A DNA stretch of 64,000 bases from an uncultured Clostridia bacterium (GCA_944380265.1 CALWGY010000003.1:62001-126000), one strand, 5' to 3'; positions 47,494-56,525 are shown, counted from the stretch's first letter. Made by a program: numbers and translations. The notes: generated by a model not told the origin, from the letters alone.

Positions 47494-47657
47494 ATATTAT
47501 CGGAATTATCGAAAGTTGTAGGCAAACAGCACTGAAAGGGATATTTGCATACAACTGATGTTTATTCAAATTGCGGTGGCACAATTTATTGTGCGGTTTG
47601 CGTTAGTAAACTTTAAAATTTAATTTGTTTAAATTTTAATACCACCTAGTTTATAAT
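47494..47657 (-). repeat. Structured intergenic element, divergent full copy upstream of SPFH gene
   Basis: Same orientation relative to the downstream minus-strand gene as the copy before the MFS gene. Helices: AGTTGTA (47514-47520) with TACAACT (47550-47556) enclosing GCAAA/TTTGC; GGTGG (47575-47579) with CCACC (47642-47646); GCACAAT-TT-ATTGTGC (47579-47594); GTTTGC-GTTA-GTAAAC; TTAAAATTTAA/TTAAATTTTAA. The end AATCGG-side carries a short extra insertion compared with other copies. Confidence 0.82.
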
Positions 47658-47962
47658 ACCATAATTATATATATATTTCCTATTGTTTTTATAAAATTGT
47701 TGTTAAGAAAAGCAATAGTTAGCAATTTTTAGCTTTTTACAATATTATAGTTATATTGTTTTGTGTGGCGGTATATTCGTAAATTAATTATTTATATTAA
47801 ACTTTTTCTCATTTTAATAATTTTGTTATATATTACATTTTAAATTAAATTTTTTTTAAAAAATTAAAAGGAACTAAAAAAGAATAAAGAAAAAATAAAA
47901 AAGATTAAATGAAAAAGTTGTTAATTTTGTTTAAAATAAATGCTGTTTTTTATTTTGTTTTG
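47658..47962. other. A+T-rich intergenic stretch
   Basis: Long A/T tracts with no stable hairpin and no supported gene. A hydrophobic 18-codon frame at 47909-47965 lacks a ribosome binding site. Confidence 0.5.
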
Positions 47963-47971
47963 TGATATAAT
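47963..47971 (+). promoter_or_regulatory. Extended -10 of rsmG
   Basis: TGATATAAT (hexamer 47966-47971), about 115 bases before the likely rsmG start. The same nine bases precede recF, gyrB and parA. Confidence 0.5.
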
Positions 47972-48057
47972 ATTTTTAGTAAAAAATGGAAATTTAACTA
48001 GAATTAAAAAATTTTTATTATGCGTCTAGCATTTTTCTTAAAATAATTTATGAAAAA

Positions 48058-48073
48058 TGTTTCACGTGAAACA
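48058..48073. other. parS site 1
   Basis: TGTTTCACGTGAAACA, a perfect 16-base palindrome differing at one position from the B. subtilis consensus TGTTCCACGTGAAACA. It is the centromere-like site bound by ParB encoded 2.5 kb away, and it overlaps the first ATG of the rsmG frame. Confidence 0.95.
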
Positions 48074-48089
48074 TTTTGAGAGGTGTTTT

Positions 48090-48800
48090 GTGGAGTTTAA
48101 AGAAGATTTGTTAAAAGTGTTTGCTGAATATGGAATAACAATTACCGATACCCAAGTTAAACAGTTTGAATTGTATTATAAACTAGTTTTGGAATGGAAT
48201 GAAAAATTTAATTTAACATCAATTCTGGAACAACACGATGTTATTATTAAACATTTTTTAGATAGTGTTTTAATATGTGAACATTTAAAAGAAAATGCAA
48301 AACTAATTGATATTGGTGCTGGTGCTGGATTTCCAAGTGTGCCAATTAAAATTTTAAGACCAGATATTGAAATTGTTATGGTTGATGGCTTAAATAAAAG
48401 AATAACATTTTTAAATGAAGTTATTACTAAGTTGGGTCTTAAAAACGCAACTGCAATACACGAACGCTGCGAACTTTTGGCTCACAAGCCAGAGTTTAGG
48501 GAAAAGTTTGATTATTGTGTGGCACGTGCAGTTGCTGAAACTAACGTTTTGTCAGAGTATTGTTTGCCGTTTGTTAAGTTGTTTGGTTATATGGTTGCTT
48601 ACAAATCTAGAAGTGCAAACGAAGAACTTGAAAAAGCAAAATCAGCAATTGAAGTTTTGGGTGGAAAACTAACAGACGTAAAAAACTACAAATTAAAGGA
48701 AATTGATGCTGAACGCAATCTAATTTTTATTCAAAAGAAGTTTAAAACCCCAACAAAATACCCTAGGGGTCAAAACAAACCAAAACTTAGTCCATTATAA
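48090..48800 (+). CDS. rsmG: 16S rRNA (guanine-527-N7)-methyltransferase RsmG (GidB)
   Basis: Methylates G527 of 16S rRNA using SAM. I place the start at GTG 48090 (236 residues), with GAGAGG just upstream; EFKEDLLKVFAEYGI...QFELYYKLVLEWNEKFNLTSI then aligns with the B. subtilis N-terminus. The frame also opens at ATG 48057, but those 11 codons (MFHVKHFERCF) are parS plus spacer. The SAM site is LIDIGAGAGFPSVPIKI near residue 72-88. A second parS follows its stop. Confidence 0.95.
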   Translation: MEFKEDLLKVFAEYGITITDTQVKQFELYYKLVLEWNEKFNLTSILEQHDVIIKHFLDSVLICEHLKENAKLIDIGAGAGFPSVPIKILRPDIEIVMVDGLNKRITFLNEVITKLGLKNATAIHERCELLAHKPEFREKFDYCVARAVAETNVLSEYCLPFVKLFGYMVAYKSRSANEELEKAKSAIEVLGGKLTDVKNYKLKEIDAERNLIFIQKKFKTPTKYPRGQNKPKLSPL

Positions 48801-48805
48801 AAAAT

Positions 48806-48821
48806 GTTTCACGTGAAACAT
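48806..48821. other. parS site 2
   Basis: TGTTTCACGTGAAACA, identical to site 1, six bases after the rsmG stop. The flanking A and T runs extend the palindrome (AAAAATGTTTCACG...), so it may also act as the rsmG terminator. Confidence 0.95.
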
Positions 48822-48954
48822 TTTTTGTTTTTTTTATAACATTATTATTATGTGTGCCAGTGTTTTATTTGGATTGTTTTCTAACTTTCCTTTTTTACAA
48901 CATATATATTTTTTTGTTTTTATATTTTATATTTTTTTAATTATTATTAAGTAG

Positions 48955-49046
48955 TTATTCAAACCGTGATGTCACTTTTAAGCGGATTTGTGTTTAGCAA
49001 ATTGGTTTGCGAACATTACGAGCAAAACAACATCACATGGTTATAA
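48955..49046 (+). repeat. Degenerate partial copy (multibranch module) of the structured element
   Basis: Begins TTATTCAAA as in the linker of the full copies (antisense orientation). A closing helix GTGATGT (48966-48972) / ACATCAC (49030-49036) contains a clear GCAAA-TTGG-TTTGC hairpin (48997-49010). The 3' hairpin module is absent. It lies between parS sites 2 and 3; homology is weaker than for the other copies. Confidence 0.45.
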
Positions 49047-49048
49047 AA

Positions 49049-49064
49049 TGTTTCACGTGAAACA
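49049..49064. other. parS site 3
   Basis: TGTTTCACGTGAAACA again, about 195 bases before the parA start. Three identical sites within 1 kb make a parS cluster immediately upstream of parA. Confidence 0.95.
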
Positions 49065-49195
49065 TTTTTGTTGACTTGTTTTTAAAAATAAATTTGGATA
49101 TTGTATGCGTCCATCATATACCCTATAATTTTTTGTTAAATTCGCATAAATAATTTTAAAACAGCTATAATTAAGTTTTAATTTTTATTTTGTTT

Positions 49196-49204
49196 TGATA
49201 TAAT
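49196..49204 (+). promoter_or_regulatory. Extended -10 of parA
   Basis: TGATATAAT (hexamer 49199-49204), 55 bases before the parA ATG. Confidence 0.55.
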
Positions 49205-49258
49205 TTTATTAACAATGTTAAATAACAAATGTTAATTAAATTTAAGGAAGTTTTGTTT

Positions 49259-50023
49259 ATGGGTAAAATTGTAAGTTTTATTAACCAAAAAGGTGGCGTT
49301 GGAAAAACCACCACATGTGTTAACATGGCAAGTTATTTGGCTGTTATGGGAAAAAGGGTTTTGCTTGTTGATTTAGACCCACAAGGAAATGCAAGCAGCA
49401 GTTTGGGAATTGATAAGGATAACAACCTTAAAACAATTTATAATGTTATTGTTGATGATAACCTTTTAGATGAAGTTATAATCAAAAGTAAGGTTGACAA
49501 TTTAGACATTGTTCCAAGCAATGTTGACCTTGCAGGAGCAGAAATTGAATTAGTGCAGATGAATAATAGAGAAAAAGTGGTTAAAAAGATTTTGCAAACC
49601 GTTAGAAACAGTTATGACTTTATTTGCATTGACTGCCCTCCAAGTTTAGGCCTTTTAACTGTTAATGCCCTAACTGCAAGCGATTCGATTATTATTCCAA
49701 TTCAGTGCGAATATTTTGCTTTGGAAGGATTAACCCAATTAATGTACACAATCAAATTGGTTAAAAAGCACTTAAATCCAGAAATTACGGTTGAAGGTGT
49801 TGTTTTAACCATGAAAGATTCCAGAAGCAATCTTGGAAACTCTGTCGCTGCCGACATTACTAAATATTTTAATAATAAGGTTTACGACACAATAATTCCA
49901 AGAAATATAAGGCTTGCAGAAGCACCAAGTTATGGTGAACCAATTTGCTTATATGACCCAAAATGTAGTGGAGCTTTTGCATATAAGATGTTAACCGAAG
50001 AATTTTTAAAAAGAAACAAATAA
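49259..50023 (+). CDS. parA: Chromosome partitioning ATPase ParA (Soj)
   Basis: A deviant-Walker ATPase acting with ParB and parS in origin segregation. It has 254 residues from ATG 49259 (AAGGAAG upstream). The deviant Walker A is KGGVGKTT (about 10-17) after IVSFINQ, with DLDPQGNAS near 40 and Walker B FICIDCPPSLG near 121. It lies downstream of three parS sites and upstream of parB, from which an ASCH gene separates it. Confidence 0.96.
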   Translation: MGKIVSFINQKGGVGKTTTCVNMASYLAVMGKRVLLVDLDPQGNASSSLGIDKDNNLKTIYNVIVDDNLLDEVIIKSKVDNLDIVPSNVDLAGAEIELVQMNNREKVVKKILQTVRNSYDFICIDCPPSLGLLTVNALTASDSIIIPIQCEYFALEGLTQLMYTIKLVKKHLNPEITVEGVVLTMKDSRSNLGNSVAADITKYFNNKVYDTIIPRNIRLAEAPSYGEPICLYDPKCSGAFAYKMLTEEFLKRNK

Positions 50024-50127
50024 TTTGGTTTAAAACATTATAGAATTAGTTTTTGACAATAAATATGCACTTTTTGTCAAAAATGCAAAATTTAAATAAA
50101 ATCAGCATAAATCAAGGGATTATTGTA

Positions 50128-50463
50128 ATGGCTATAATGCATTTAAAGGAAGAACCGTTTAACAGCATTAAAAATGGAACAAAAACCATTGAGATGCGTT
50201 TGTTTGATGAAAAAAGACAACAATTAAAAATTGGTGAAAACATAAAATTTATTAATGACAAAACAGGTGAAGAACTTTTAACGCAAATTGTTAATTTACA
50301 TAAATTTAAAAGTTTTGAAGAGTTATATAAAAATTTTGACAAAATAAAACTTGGCTATAAAGAGTGGGAAGTTGCAAAAAGTTCCGATATGTTAAAGTAT
50401 TACCCACAAAGTGAACAACAAAAATATGGTGTTGTTGGAATTGAAATAAAACTGATTAAATAG
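50128..50463 (+). CDS. ASCH-domain protein
   Basis: A 111-residue protein that is essentially one ASCH domain (PUA-like RNA-binding fold): MHLKEEPFNSIKNGTKTIEMRLFDEKRQQLKIGENIKF is the family signature (GxKxxExR) and GVVGIEIK the last strand. The start ATG 50128 has AAGGGA upstream. ASCH proteins are proposed RNA-binding regulators, and some hydrolyse acetylated nucleosides. It is inserted between parA and parB, which are normally adjacent, and is probably co-transcribed with them. Confidence 0.8.
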   Translation: MAIMHLKEEPFNSIKNGTKTIEMRLFDEKRQQLKIGENIKFINDKTGEELLTQIVNLHKFKSFEELYKNFDKIKLGYKEWEVAKSSDMLKYYPQSEQQKYGVVGIEIKLIK

Positions 50464-50577
50464 TTTTAAACTTGTTTAATTAAAAAGTTGCAACGTATGA
50501 GTTGTTCTAATTAATAAATTAATGTTTATGTTGCAATAAAATTTAAAAAAATTAATTTTAAGGAAGGATAAATTGTT

Positions 50578-51465
50578 ATGGAAAATAAAAAAGGTTTAGG
50601 AAGAGGTTTAGGAAGCTTACTTGGAATGTTTGATGATGATGAACCAGTTGAAGTAAAAAAAGATGCAAAAGGCAAAATTGAAGAAATTAATGGGGAAAAG
50701 GTTTCGGAAATTGATATTAAACTTATTGATGTTAACCCAAACCAACCACGTAAAAATTTTGAACCAACTGCCCTAAAAGAACTTGCAGATTCAATTAAGG
50801 TTCATGGCGTTATTCAGCCAATAATTGTTAATAAAACTGGCGATAGATATATTATTGTTGCGGGCGAAAGAAGGTTTAGAGCAAGCAAACTTGCTGGGTT
50901 AAAAACCATTCCAGCAATTGTTAAAAACTATACCGAACAACAAATTAAGGAAATATCTTTGCTTGAAAACATTCAACGTGAAGACCTTAACCCTATTGAA
51001 GTTGCAAATGCAATGAAAGAGCTTTTGGAAATTTATGGTTGGACACAAGATGTTTTGGCAGATAGACTAGGAAAAAGCAGACCTGCAATTGCAAACACAT
51101 TAAGGCTTTTAACATTGCAACCAGAAGTTATTGCATTAATTGAAAGCGGAAAATTAAGTGCAGGACATGCAAGAAGTTTGGTTGTTGTTTCCGACCCTGA
51201 AACCCAAGTTAAACTTGCAAAACTTGCTGTTTCAAAAAAGGTTACTGTTAGGGATTTAGAAAAAACAGTTAAACAACTTTCAAACCCAAAGCCAAAAAAG
51301 ATTAACATTGAACCAAGTGTTGAACTTAAAGAATTAATTGAAATAATGCAACATAAATTTGCAACCAAAGTAAGTTTTATGGGTAACGACAAAAAGGGAA
51401 GAATTTATATTGACTATTATTCAAAAGAAGACCTAGACAGAATTTTAGATTTTTTAAATAAATAA
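50578..51465 (+). CDS. parB: Chromosome partitioning protein ParB (Spo0J)
   Basis: A CTP-dependent clamp that loads at parS and spreads. Its 295 residues include the N-terminal ParA-interacting segment KKGLGRGLGSLLG, the CTPase domain with GERRFRASKLAG (about 97-108) and LLENIQREDLNPIE, and a central HTH (TQDVLADRLGKSRPAIANTLRLLTL). A C-terminal dimerisation domain completes it. It starts at ATG 50578 after AAGGAAGG. It ends before a strong terminator. Confidence 0.96.
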   Translation: MENKKGLGRGLGSLLGMFDDDEPVEVKKDAKGKIEEINGEKVSEIDIKLIDVNPNQPRKNFEPTALKELADSIKVHGVIQPIIVNKTGDRYIIVAGERRFRASKLAGLKTIPAIVKNYTEQQIKEISLLENIQREDLNPIEVANAMKELLEIYGWTQDVLADRLGKSRPAIANTLRLLTLQPEVIALIESGKLSAGHARSLVVVSDPETQVKLAKLAVSKKVTVRDLEKTVKQLSNPKPKKINIEPSVELKELIEIMQHKFATKVSFMGNDKKGRIYIDYYSKEDLDRILDFLNK

Positions 51466-51524
51466 CATTTATTTTAAGTAACTTTTATTTAATAAAACTA
51501 TATTTAATACAAATTTAATACAAC

Positions 51525-51554
51525 AAAAAAAGCACGTAATTAACGTGCTTTTTT
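51525..51554. terminator. Bidirectional terminator, parB / CvpA-like gene
   Basis: AAAAAAAGCACGT-AATTA-ACGTGCTTTTTT between converging genes. Confidence 0.88.
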
Positions 51555-51594
51555 AATTTTTAACTATCTATATTATTGTTGCTTTTTTGTTTAA

Positions 51595-52377
51595 TTAACA
51601 AGCAACCCTAACTGTTTGATTGTTTGGAAGTGTTAAGGTTAAGTAGCCAGCAACTTGTGCAGCATTTTCTTCTTGACCAGTTTCTGTGCCATCAGTTGGA
51701 GTTTGGTCGTCTGTGCCTGTTTCACCATCTGCTCCTTGGTCAGGATTTCCAGGTTCTTCTGTTGAAGGTGTTTCGCCTTTTCCTAGAAAATCGTCAATTC
51801 TATCTTCTAATGTTGTGCCAACCCATTCGCTTATGTAGCCATAAAAGAAATTGCTCATTTTATTTTTTTCCATCAAATCTTTAACGCCGTTAACACCGCA
51901 CAAACTTAAAATTGCAGCAAGGCCTAAACCAATGCAGCCAATTAAGAAACCTTTTGCAGCACCAAAAATCAAACCTAAAACTCTGTTTAGTCCGCTGATT
52001 GCTGAATTGCTTGTTGTTGCGCTGTCGAACAATTTTGAAAGTAACAAAATTGCAAGTTTAATTAAAATCCAAACAGCAATAATAGAAATTATTATTGTGC
52101 AGGTGTTACCAATTTGTTCTGGTGTGTAAACCTTTCCAAAAATTGTTGCACCTTCTTCGCTAATCCAACCCCATTTAATTAATAAGTCGGAAAAGAATTT
52201 GTTTGCATCAACCATTTTGTTTATGAATGCTGCAACGTGTTTTGAAACCAAAATTGCAACAACAACCGACAAAACGGAACTGAAAATTGATAAAATGGAT
52301 TCAAACAACCCCTTAGCCAAGCCAATTATTGCACATAACACAATTATTACAATAAAAACAATATCAACCCAACCCAT
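51595..52377 (-). CDS. CvpA-family membrane protein with acidic tail
   Basis: A 260-residue protein with four membrane segments in its first 165 residues. The N-terminal MGWVDIVFIVIIVLCAIIGLAKGLFESILSI and SAISGLNRVLGLIFGAAKGFLIG match the CvpA/colicin V production family. The last 60 residues form a Pro/Thr/Asp/Gly-rich acidic stretch ending in a short hydrophobic piece and a terminal Cys, which is unusual for the family. The role is unknown (linked to envelope homeostasis elsewhere). It starts at ATG 52377 after AAGGGG. Confidence 0.8.
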   Translation of the reverse strand: MGWVDIVFIVIIVLCAIIGLAKGLFESILSIFSSVLSVVVAILVSKHVAAFINKMVDANKFFSDLLIKWGWISEEGATIFGKVYTPEQIGNTCTIIISIIAVWILIKLAILLLSKLFDSATTSNSAISGLNRVLGLIFGAAKGFLIGCIGLGLAAILSLCGVNGVKDLMEKNKMSNFFYGYISEWVGTTLEDRIDDFLGKGETPSTEEPGNPDQGADGETGTDDQTPTDGTETGQEENAAQVAGYLTLTLPNNQTVRVAC

Positions 52378-52556
52378 AAAATACCCCTTTTATATATTTT
52401 CCTAGTTGTAATTCTTAATAATAATATATCACATAATTTGTTGCTTGTCACTAATTGTTTAAAAAAAAGTTGAAAACATAAAAATAAATTTGATGTTTTA
52501 AAGACAAATTTTAGTTAATAATTAAACTAAAAAAGTTGGAAGTTTAGGAGTTTAAT

Positions 52557-53123
52557 ATGGGTGAATATGGAATTTATTATAAAGAAAACATTAACATGGT
52601 TGCGTTTGAGTTTGCAAATTTGATTGTTAACAAGGGTGGAAACGAACCTGTTTTTTTGTGTTTAGGAAATTCTAATGTTGTGGGCGATTTGTTTGGACCA
52701 ATGTGTGGCGAAATTTTAAGTAAAAATTTTAAAATTAAAAATGTGTATGGAAATTTGTCTAACAACATAACAAGCAAAAATTTGAAACAAACGTTTTTGG
52801 AAATTAAACAAAAACACCCATTTAACCCGCTTGTTGTAATAGATTCAGCGTTAAGTGAAATTTATGAGGTGGGAAATGTTAAATTTTTGCCATATGGTTG
52901 TTTGCCCGCACATGAAAACAACAACACCATTATGGGGGATTGTTGTTTTTTAGGAAATGTTAATGTTTTGGGAATTAATGGTTTAATGTTTTTAAAAACC
53001 GTTAAGTTTGAAATGGTTCAAAAAATGTGCAATTTTGTTTGTTTGGCAATTAAAAAAAGTTTTGAATATTTAAAAAATTATCAAAATTCTTCCAATAATT
53101 TAGCCATTAGTTTTGGTTATTAG
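52557..53123 (+). CDS. yyaC: YyaC-like sporulation protein (DUF1256, GPR-protease-like fold)
   Basis: A 188-residue protein. VFLCLGNSNVVGDLFGPMCGEIL (about 31-53) and NPLVVIDSALSEIYEVGNVKF...IMGDCCFLGNVNVLG match DUF1256, whose members (B. subtilis YyaC) are sporulation-associated and related to germination protease GPR. Sequence drift is considerable (N for the usual T in GTDR). It starts at ATG 52557 after AGGAG. In B. subtilis yyaC is also near parAB. It supports a spore-forming ancestry. Confidence 0.75.
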   Translation: MGEYGIYYKENINMVAFEFANLIVNKGGNEPVFLCLGNSNVVGDLFGPMCGEILSKNFKIKNVYGNLSNNITSKNLKQTFLEIKQKHPFNPLVVIDSALSEIYEVGNVKFLPYGCLPAHENNNTIMGDCCFLGNVNVLGINGLMFLKTVKFEMVQKMCNFVCLAIKKSFEYLKNYQNSSNNLAISFGY

Positions 53124-53145
53124 TATTGTAAACTTAAAATTTCAC

Positions 53146-53219
53146 AACCTAACTAAAAATTTTTGAATTAGGTTAACCACTTTTTATTTTTGTGGTTTTA
53201 AAGGTTTTATAAAAAAACC
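53146..53219 (+). other. Three tandem hairpins after yyaC
   Basis: AACCTAA/TTAGGTT (53146-53174), AACCAC/GTGGTT (53175-53197) and GGTTTT/AAAACC (about 53203-53219) follow one another. The second has a T-rich loop and tail. Probably the yyaC terminator region; no single hairpin is a textbook terminator. Confidence 0.4.
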
Positions 53220-53348
53220 GACAATTTTTTTGTTTTATATTGTTATATATTAATATTAAATAAAATAAGAATTGTTATATTAGTGTACAACTAAAACATT
53301 TTATGGTAAAATTACTAAGCATTAAAAATTTTAGCGGAGGAATTATTT

Positions 53349-55772
53349 TTGGAAAATAAGAAAAAAAGTAGTTGGTCAGGAATTATAACTGTAATAATTA
53401 TGGTTCTTGCGGTTATTTTAGTATTTTACTTGGCAGGAAAAGGAAATCCTGGCGAAAAAATTGATTGGACAGCGTTTCAAAACATGATGGAAAGTGGGCA
53501 AGTTGCCGATGTTTATTTAAACAATGGTGGAACTGCTCAAATTAGAAAGGTTGATAGCGAAATTTCAGATAGAGAATGGCCAAAATCTTCGGACTGCTAT
53601 TTTGAGTTTGTGTTTTCTTCACAGTTTGATGAAATTAACAATTTCAACAAAAAAATTGACAAGGCAAATGGCATAGGGCTTGAAAATGGTGAAAGTGCAG
53701 AAGATTTTGCAAGATACAAAGATTTTCAAAAAATAACAATTGAAACAGCAACCGTAAAACAAAGTTTTCTTGCAACAATTTTGCCTTATACAAGCATTAT
53801 TATTGTTTTGATTATTGGCATTTTAATGTTTAGAATGCTAAGCGGAAAAGGTCAAGGTGCTGGTGGCGGATTTGCAAAAAGCAAAGCAAGATTAAATGAA
53901 AAAACCAACATCAAATTTTCCGACATTGCTGGTGCAGAAGAAGAAAAAGAAGAAACAAAAGAAATTGTTGAGTTTTTAAAGAACCCATCAAAGTTTAAAG
54001 CATTAGGAGCAAGAATTCCAAAAGGAGTGTTGCTTGTTGGCCCACCAGGAACTGGTAAAACTTTGCTTGCAAAAGCTGTTGCAGGCGAAAGCAATGTTCC
54101 ATTCTTCTCAATTAGTGGTTCCGACTTTGTTGAACTTTATGTTGGTGTTGGTGCAGGCCGTGTTAGAGATTTGTTTGAAACAGCAAAACGCAGTGCACCA
54201 TGCATTGTGTTCATTGACGAAATTGATGCTGTTGGTCGTCAACGTGGTGCAGGCCTTGGTGGTGGAAACGATGAAAGAGAACAAACATTAAACCAACTTT
54301 TGGTTGAAATGGATGGTTTTGAAAGTTATGAAGGCATAATTGTGCTTGCAGCAACAAACCGTGCCGATGTTTTGGATCCAGCACTTTTGCGTCCGGGCAG
54401 ATTTGACAGACAAATTTATGTTAATGTTCCAGATGTTAAGGGCAGAGAAGGCATTATTAAAATTCACGCTAAAAACAAACCAATTGAAGATGGTGTTGAC
54501 TTTAAAGAAATTGCAAGGTTAACAAGCGGATTCACTGGTGCCGACATTGAAAACTTTTTAAACGAAGCAGCAATTTTGGCTGCACGTGATGGCAGATTAA
54601 CCATAACAATGGAAGACATAACCGAAGGCATTAACAAAGTTTTGGTTGGCCCTCAGAAAAAATCTAAAATTATTACTGATGAAGACAAAAAATTAACTGC
54701 ATATCATGAATCTGGTCATGCAATTTTGGCAAAACTTTTAAATTATGGTGATGCAGTTCATGAAGTTTCAATCATTCCTCGTGGAATGGCTGGCGGATTT
54801 ACTTCAACAAGACCAGAAAATGATAATGACCACCTATTCTACAAAAAATTATGCGACAAAATTAGCATGACAATGGGTGGCAGAATTGCAGAAGAAATTG
54901 TTTTTGGTGACATAACAGCAGGTGCAAGTTCCGACATTTCTCATGCAACCGACATTGCAAGACGCATGGTTACTGAATGGGGAATGAGTAAAAAACTTGG
55001 ATTTATTAATTTAGGAAAATCGAGCGAAGTGTTCATTGGCAGAGATTATCAAACACAAGTTCAATATTCCGATGAAACCGCAGCAATTATCGATTCCGAA
55101 ATTAAAGCAATTATGGATTCTTGTTATGCAAAAGGTAAAAAGGTTTTAACCGAAAACAGAAAAATTTTGGATAACATGGCAAACTTGTTAATTGAAAAAG
55201 AAACAATTTATGCCGAAGAAGTTGATGCAATAATAAACGGTGCAGATTACAAAGAAGTTGTTAAAACTCTTGAAGCAAAAGAGGCCGAAGCTAAAAAGCG
55301 CAACGAAGAACGCAAGAAAAAGGCAGAAGAAGAAAACATGAAAAGAATGCAAGAGTTAAAACTTAAAGCTGCCGAAGCATTAACAAACGCTGGTGTAATT
55401 TCAAAACAAGATTATGAAATGATTAAAAACGAAGCTTTAATGCAAACAGGGGAAGCACAACAAAAACCGGAAGAAGAAAAAACCGAAGCTGAAAAGCGTG
55501 CAGAACTTGAAGCAAAAAAAGAACTAAGTGAAGTAATTAAAAACGAACAAACTGAACAAAAAACGCAAGAAGAAAACAAAACAGAAAAAACTTTAACAGA
55601 CGAAATTGTGGTTGAAGTGGAAGATGATGCTAAAAAGAAAGTTGAAACCAAAAAACAAAAAACTAATGCATCAGCAAAAAAAGAAACAAGCGGTGAAACC
55701 ACAAAAAAACAAGGAACAAAAAAATCCGCATCAAGCACAAAAAAGAAAACGGAAAAACAAAATAAAGATTAA
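53349..55772 (+). CDS. ftsH: ATP-dependent zinc metalloprotease FtsH, long C-terminal tail
   Basis: A membrane AAA+ protease for quality control. The start is TTG 53349 with GCGGAGG at good distance. Two membrane segments (about 9-27 and 140-160) flank an extracytoplasmic domain. The AAA module has Walker A GPPGTGKT near 230-237, Walker [12 protein letters not shown] near 286 and [12 protein letters not shown]; the zinc site is HESGHA near 452. The usual family length is about 640; here about 160 extra residues of Lys/Glu-rich, probably disordered or coiled sequence follow (from about 645 to 807). Confidence 0.95.
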   Translation: MENKKKSSWSGIITVIIMVLAVILVFYLAGKGNPGEKIDWTAFQNMMESGQVADVYLNNGGTAQIRKVDSEISDREWPKSSDCYFEFVFSSQFDEINNFNKKIDKANGIGLENGESAEDFARYKDFQKITIETATVKQSFLATILPYTSIIIVLIIGILMFRMLSGKGQGAGGGFAKSKARLNEKTNIKFSDIAGAEEEKEETKEIVEFLKNPSKFKALGARIPKGVLLVGPPGTGKTLLAKAVAGESNVPFFSISGSDFVELYVGVGAGRVRDLFETAKRSAPCIVFIDEIDAVGRQRGAGLGGGNDEREQTLNQLLVEMDGFESYEGIIVLAATNRADVLDPALLRPGRFDRQIYVNVPDVKGREGIIKIHAKNKPIEDGVDFKEIARLTSGFTGADIENFLNEAAILAARDGRLTITMEDITEGINKVLVGPQKKSKIITDEDKKLTAYHESGHAILAKLLNYGDAVHEVSIIPRGMAGGFTSTRPENDNDHLFYKKLCDKISMTMGGRIAEEIVFGDITAGASSDISHATDIARRMVTEWGMSKKLGFINLGKSSEVFIGRDYQTQVQYSDETAAIIDSEIKAIMDSCYAKGKKVLTENRKILDNMANLLIEKETIYAEEVDAIINGADYKEVVKTLEAKEAEAKKRNEERKKKAEEENMKRMQELKLKAAEALTNAGVISKQDYEMIKNEALMQTGEAQQKPEEEKTEAEKRAELEAKKELSEVIKNEQTEQKTQEENKTEKTLTDEIVVEVEDDAKKKVETKKQKTNASAKKETSGETTKKQGTKKSASSTKKKTEKQNKD

Positions 55773-55803
55773 AACCTAGAAAACAAAAAGGATTAATTTT
55801 GTT

Positions 55804-55832
55804 TTGACAATTAAACGCTAATATAATAAAAT
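55804..55832 (+). promoter_or_regulatory. Promoter of the secreted hypothetical gene
   Basis: TTGACA (55804-55809), a 17-base spacer and TAAAAT (55827-55832), 34 bases before the ATG at 55866. Confidence 0.65.
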
Positions 55833-55865
55833 TGAATTTAGAAAATTAAACAAAAGGTATTAAAC

Positions 55866-56474
55866 ATGAAAAACACATTAACAAAAGTATTAACCATTGT
55901 AGCAATTGTTTTAGTTGGTTTAATTGCTGTTTCAGCAATTACATTAGCACTTGTTAAATCAAATTTTAATCAAGTTATTGATATGTCAAAGGTGGAAGGC
56001 ATAACTGTTTACACCGATTCAAAAGACAACTATTATTCAGAAGACACAAACAAAGAAGTTTTTGAACAACTTAAAAAACTTTATAACAAAGGAACAGAAG
56101 AAAGTGTTATTAGTGCACTTTTCCAAGGAGCTTATTCAAAAAGAGCAAAAGCAGAAGTTATAACAAGCACTGTTAGTGTTGACACATTAAAAAATCCTGC
56201 AAGTGGAACTTATGTTTTAAAGTTTAGTTTAAAGGACACACAACAACTAAAAGTTAATGGCGAAGTTGTTGAAGACAGTTCAAAATATGGTTCAGACAAA
56301 TCAATTTACTACAACACTGTTTATGTTAACATTGAAAATAACACTGCATTAACAAAAATTAGATGCTACATCATTTCTGAAACCAGCATTAATTACAGTT
56401 ACACACAAGTTGATTTTGTTGCACACCACAGTGAATTATTCGACTATATTTCTGACCTAGATTTTCCTGGTTAA
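55866..56474 (+). CDS. Membrane-anchored extracytoplasmic hypothetical protein
   Basis: A 202-residue protein with a basic N-terminus and one hydrophobic segment (about 9-29) without lipobox, so probably anchored with the rest outside. The soluble part has regular beta-strand-like stretches (YVLKFSLKDTQQLKVNGEVV, YNTVYVNIENN) and many Ser/Thr/Tyr. The family is not recognised. It has its own promoter after ftsH and a terminator downstream. Confidence 0.65.
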   Translation: MKNTLTKVLTIVAIVLVGLIAVSAITLALVKSNFNQVIDMSKVEGITVYTDSKDNYYSEDTNKEVFEQLKKLYNKGTEESVISALFQGAYSKRAKAEVITSTVSVDTLKNPASGTYVLKFSLKDTQQLKVNGEVVEDSSKYGSDKSIYYNTVYVNIENNTALTKIRCYIISETSINYSYTQVDFVAHHSELFDYISDLDFPG

Positions 56475-56491
56475 TAATTTAATTTAGTAAC

Positions 56492-56525
56492 AAAAAAGAA
56501 CGAAAATTAATTCGTTCTTTTTTTT
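56492..56525. terminator. Terminator left of the aldehyde dehydrogenase gene
   Basis: AAAAAAGAACGAA-AATTAA-TTCGTTCTTTTTT. Almost identical to the terminator at 60695-60726. Confidence 0.88.

Noticed and set aside
47909-47965. 18-codon hydrophobic ORF before rsmG
   Set aside because: No ribosome binding site, and its stop overlaps the extended -10 of rsmG; expected by chance in A+T-rich DNA.
48019-49125. Shared TATGCGTC motif upstream of rsmG and parA
   Set aside because: Only about eight bases agree, with poor context; not distinguishable from chance.
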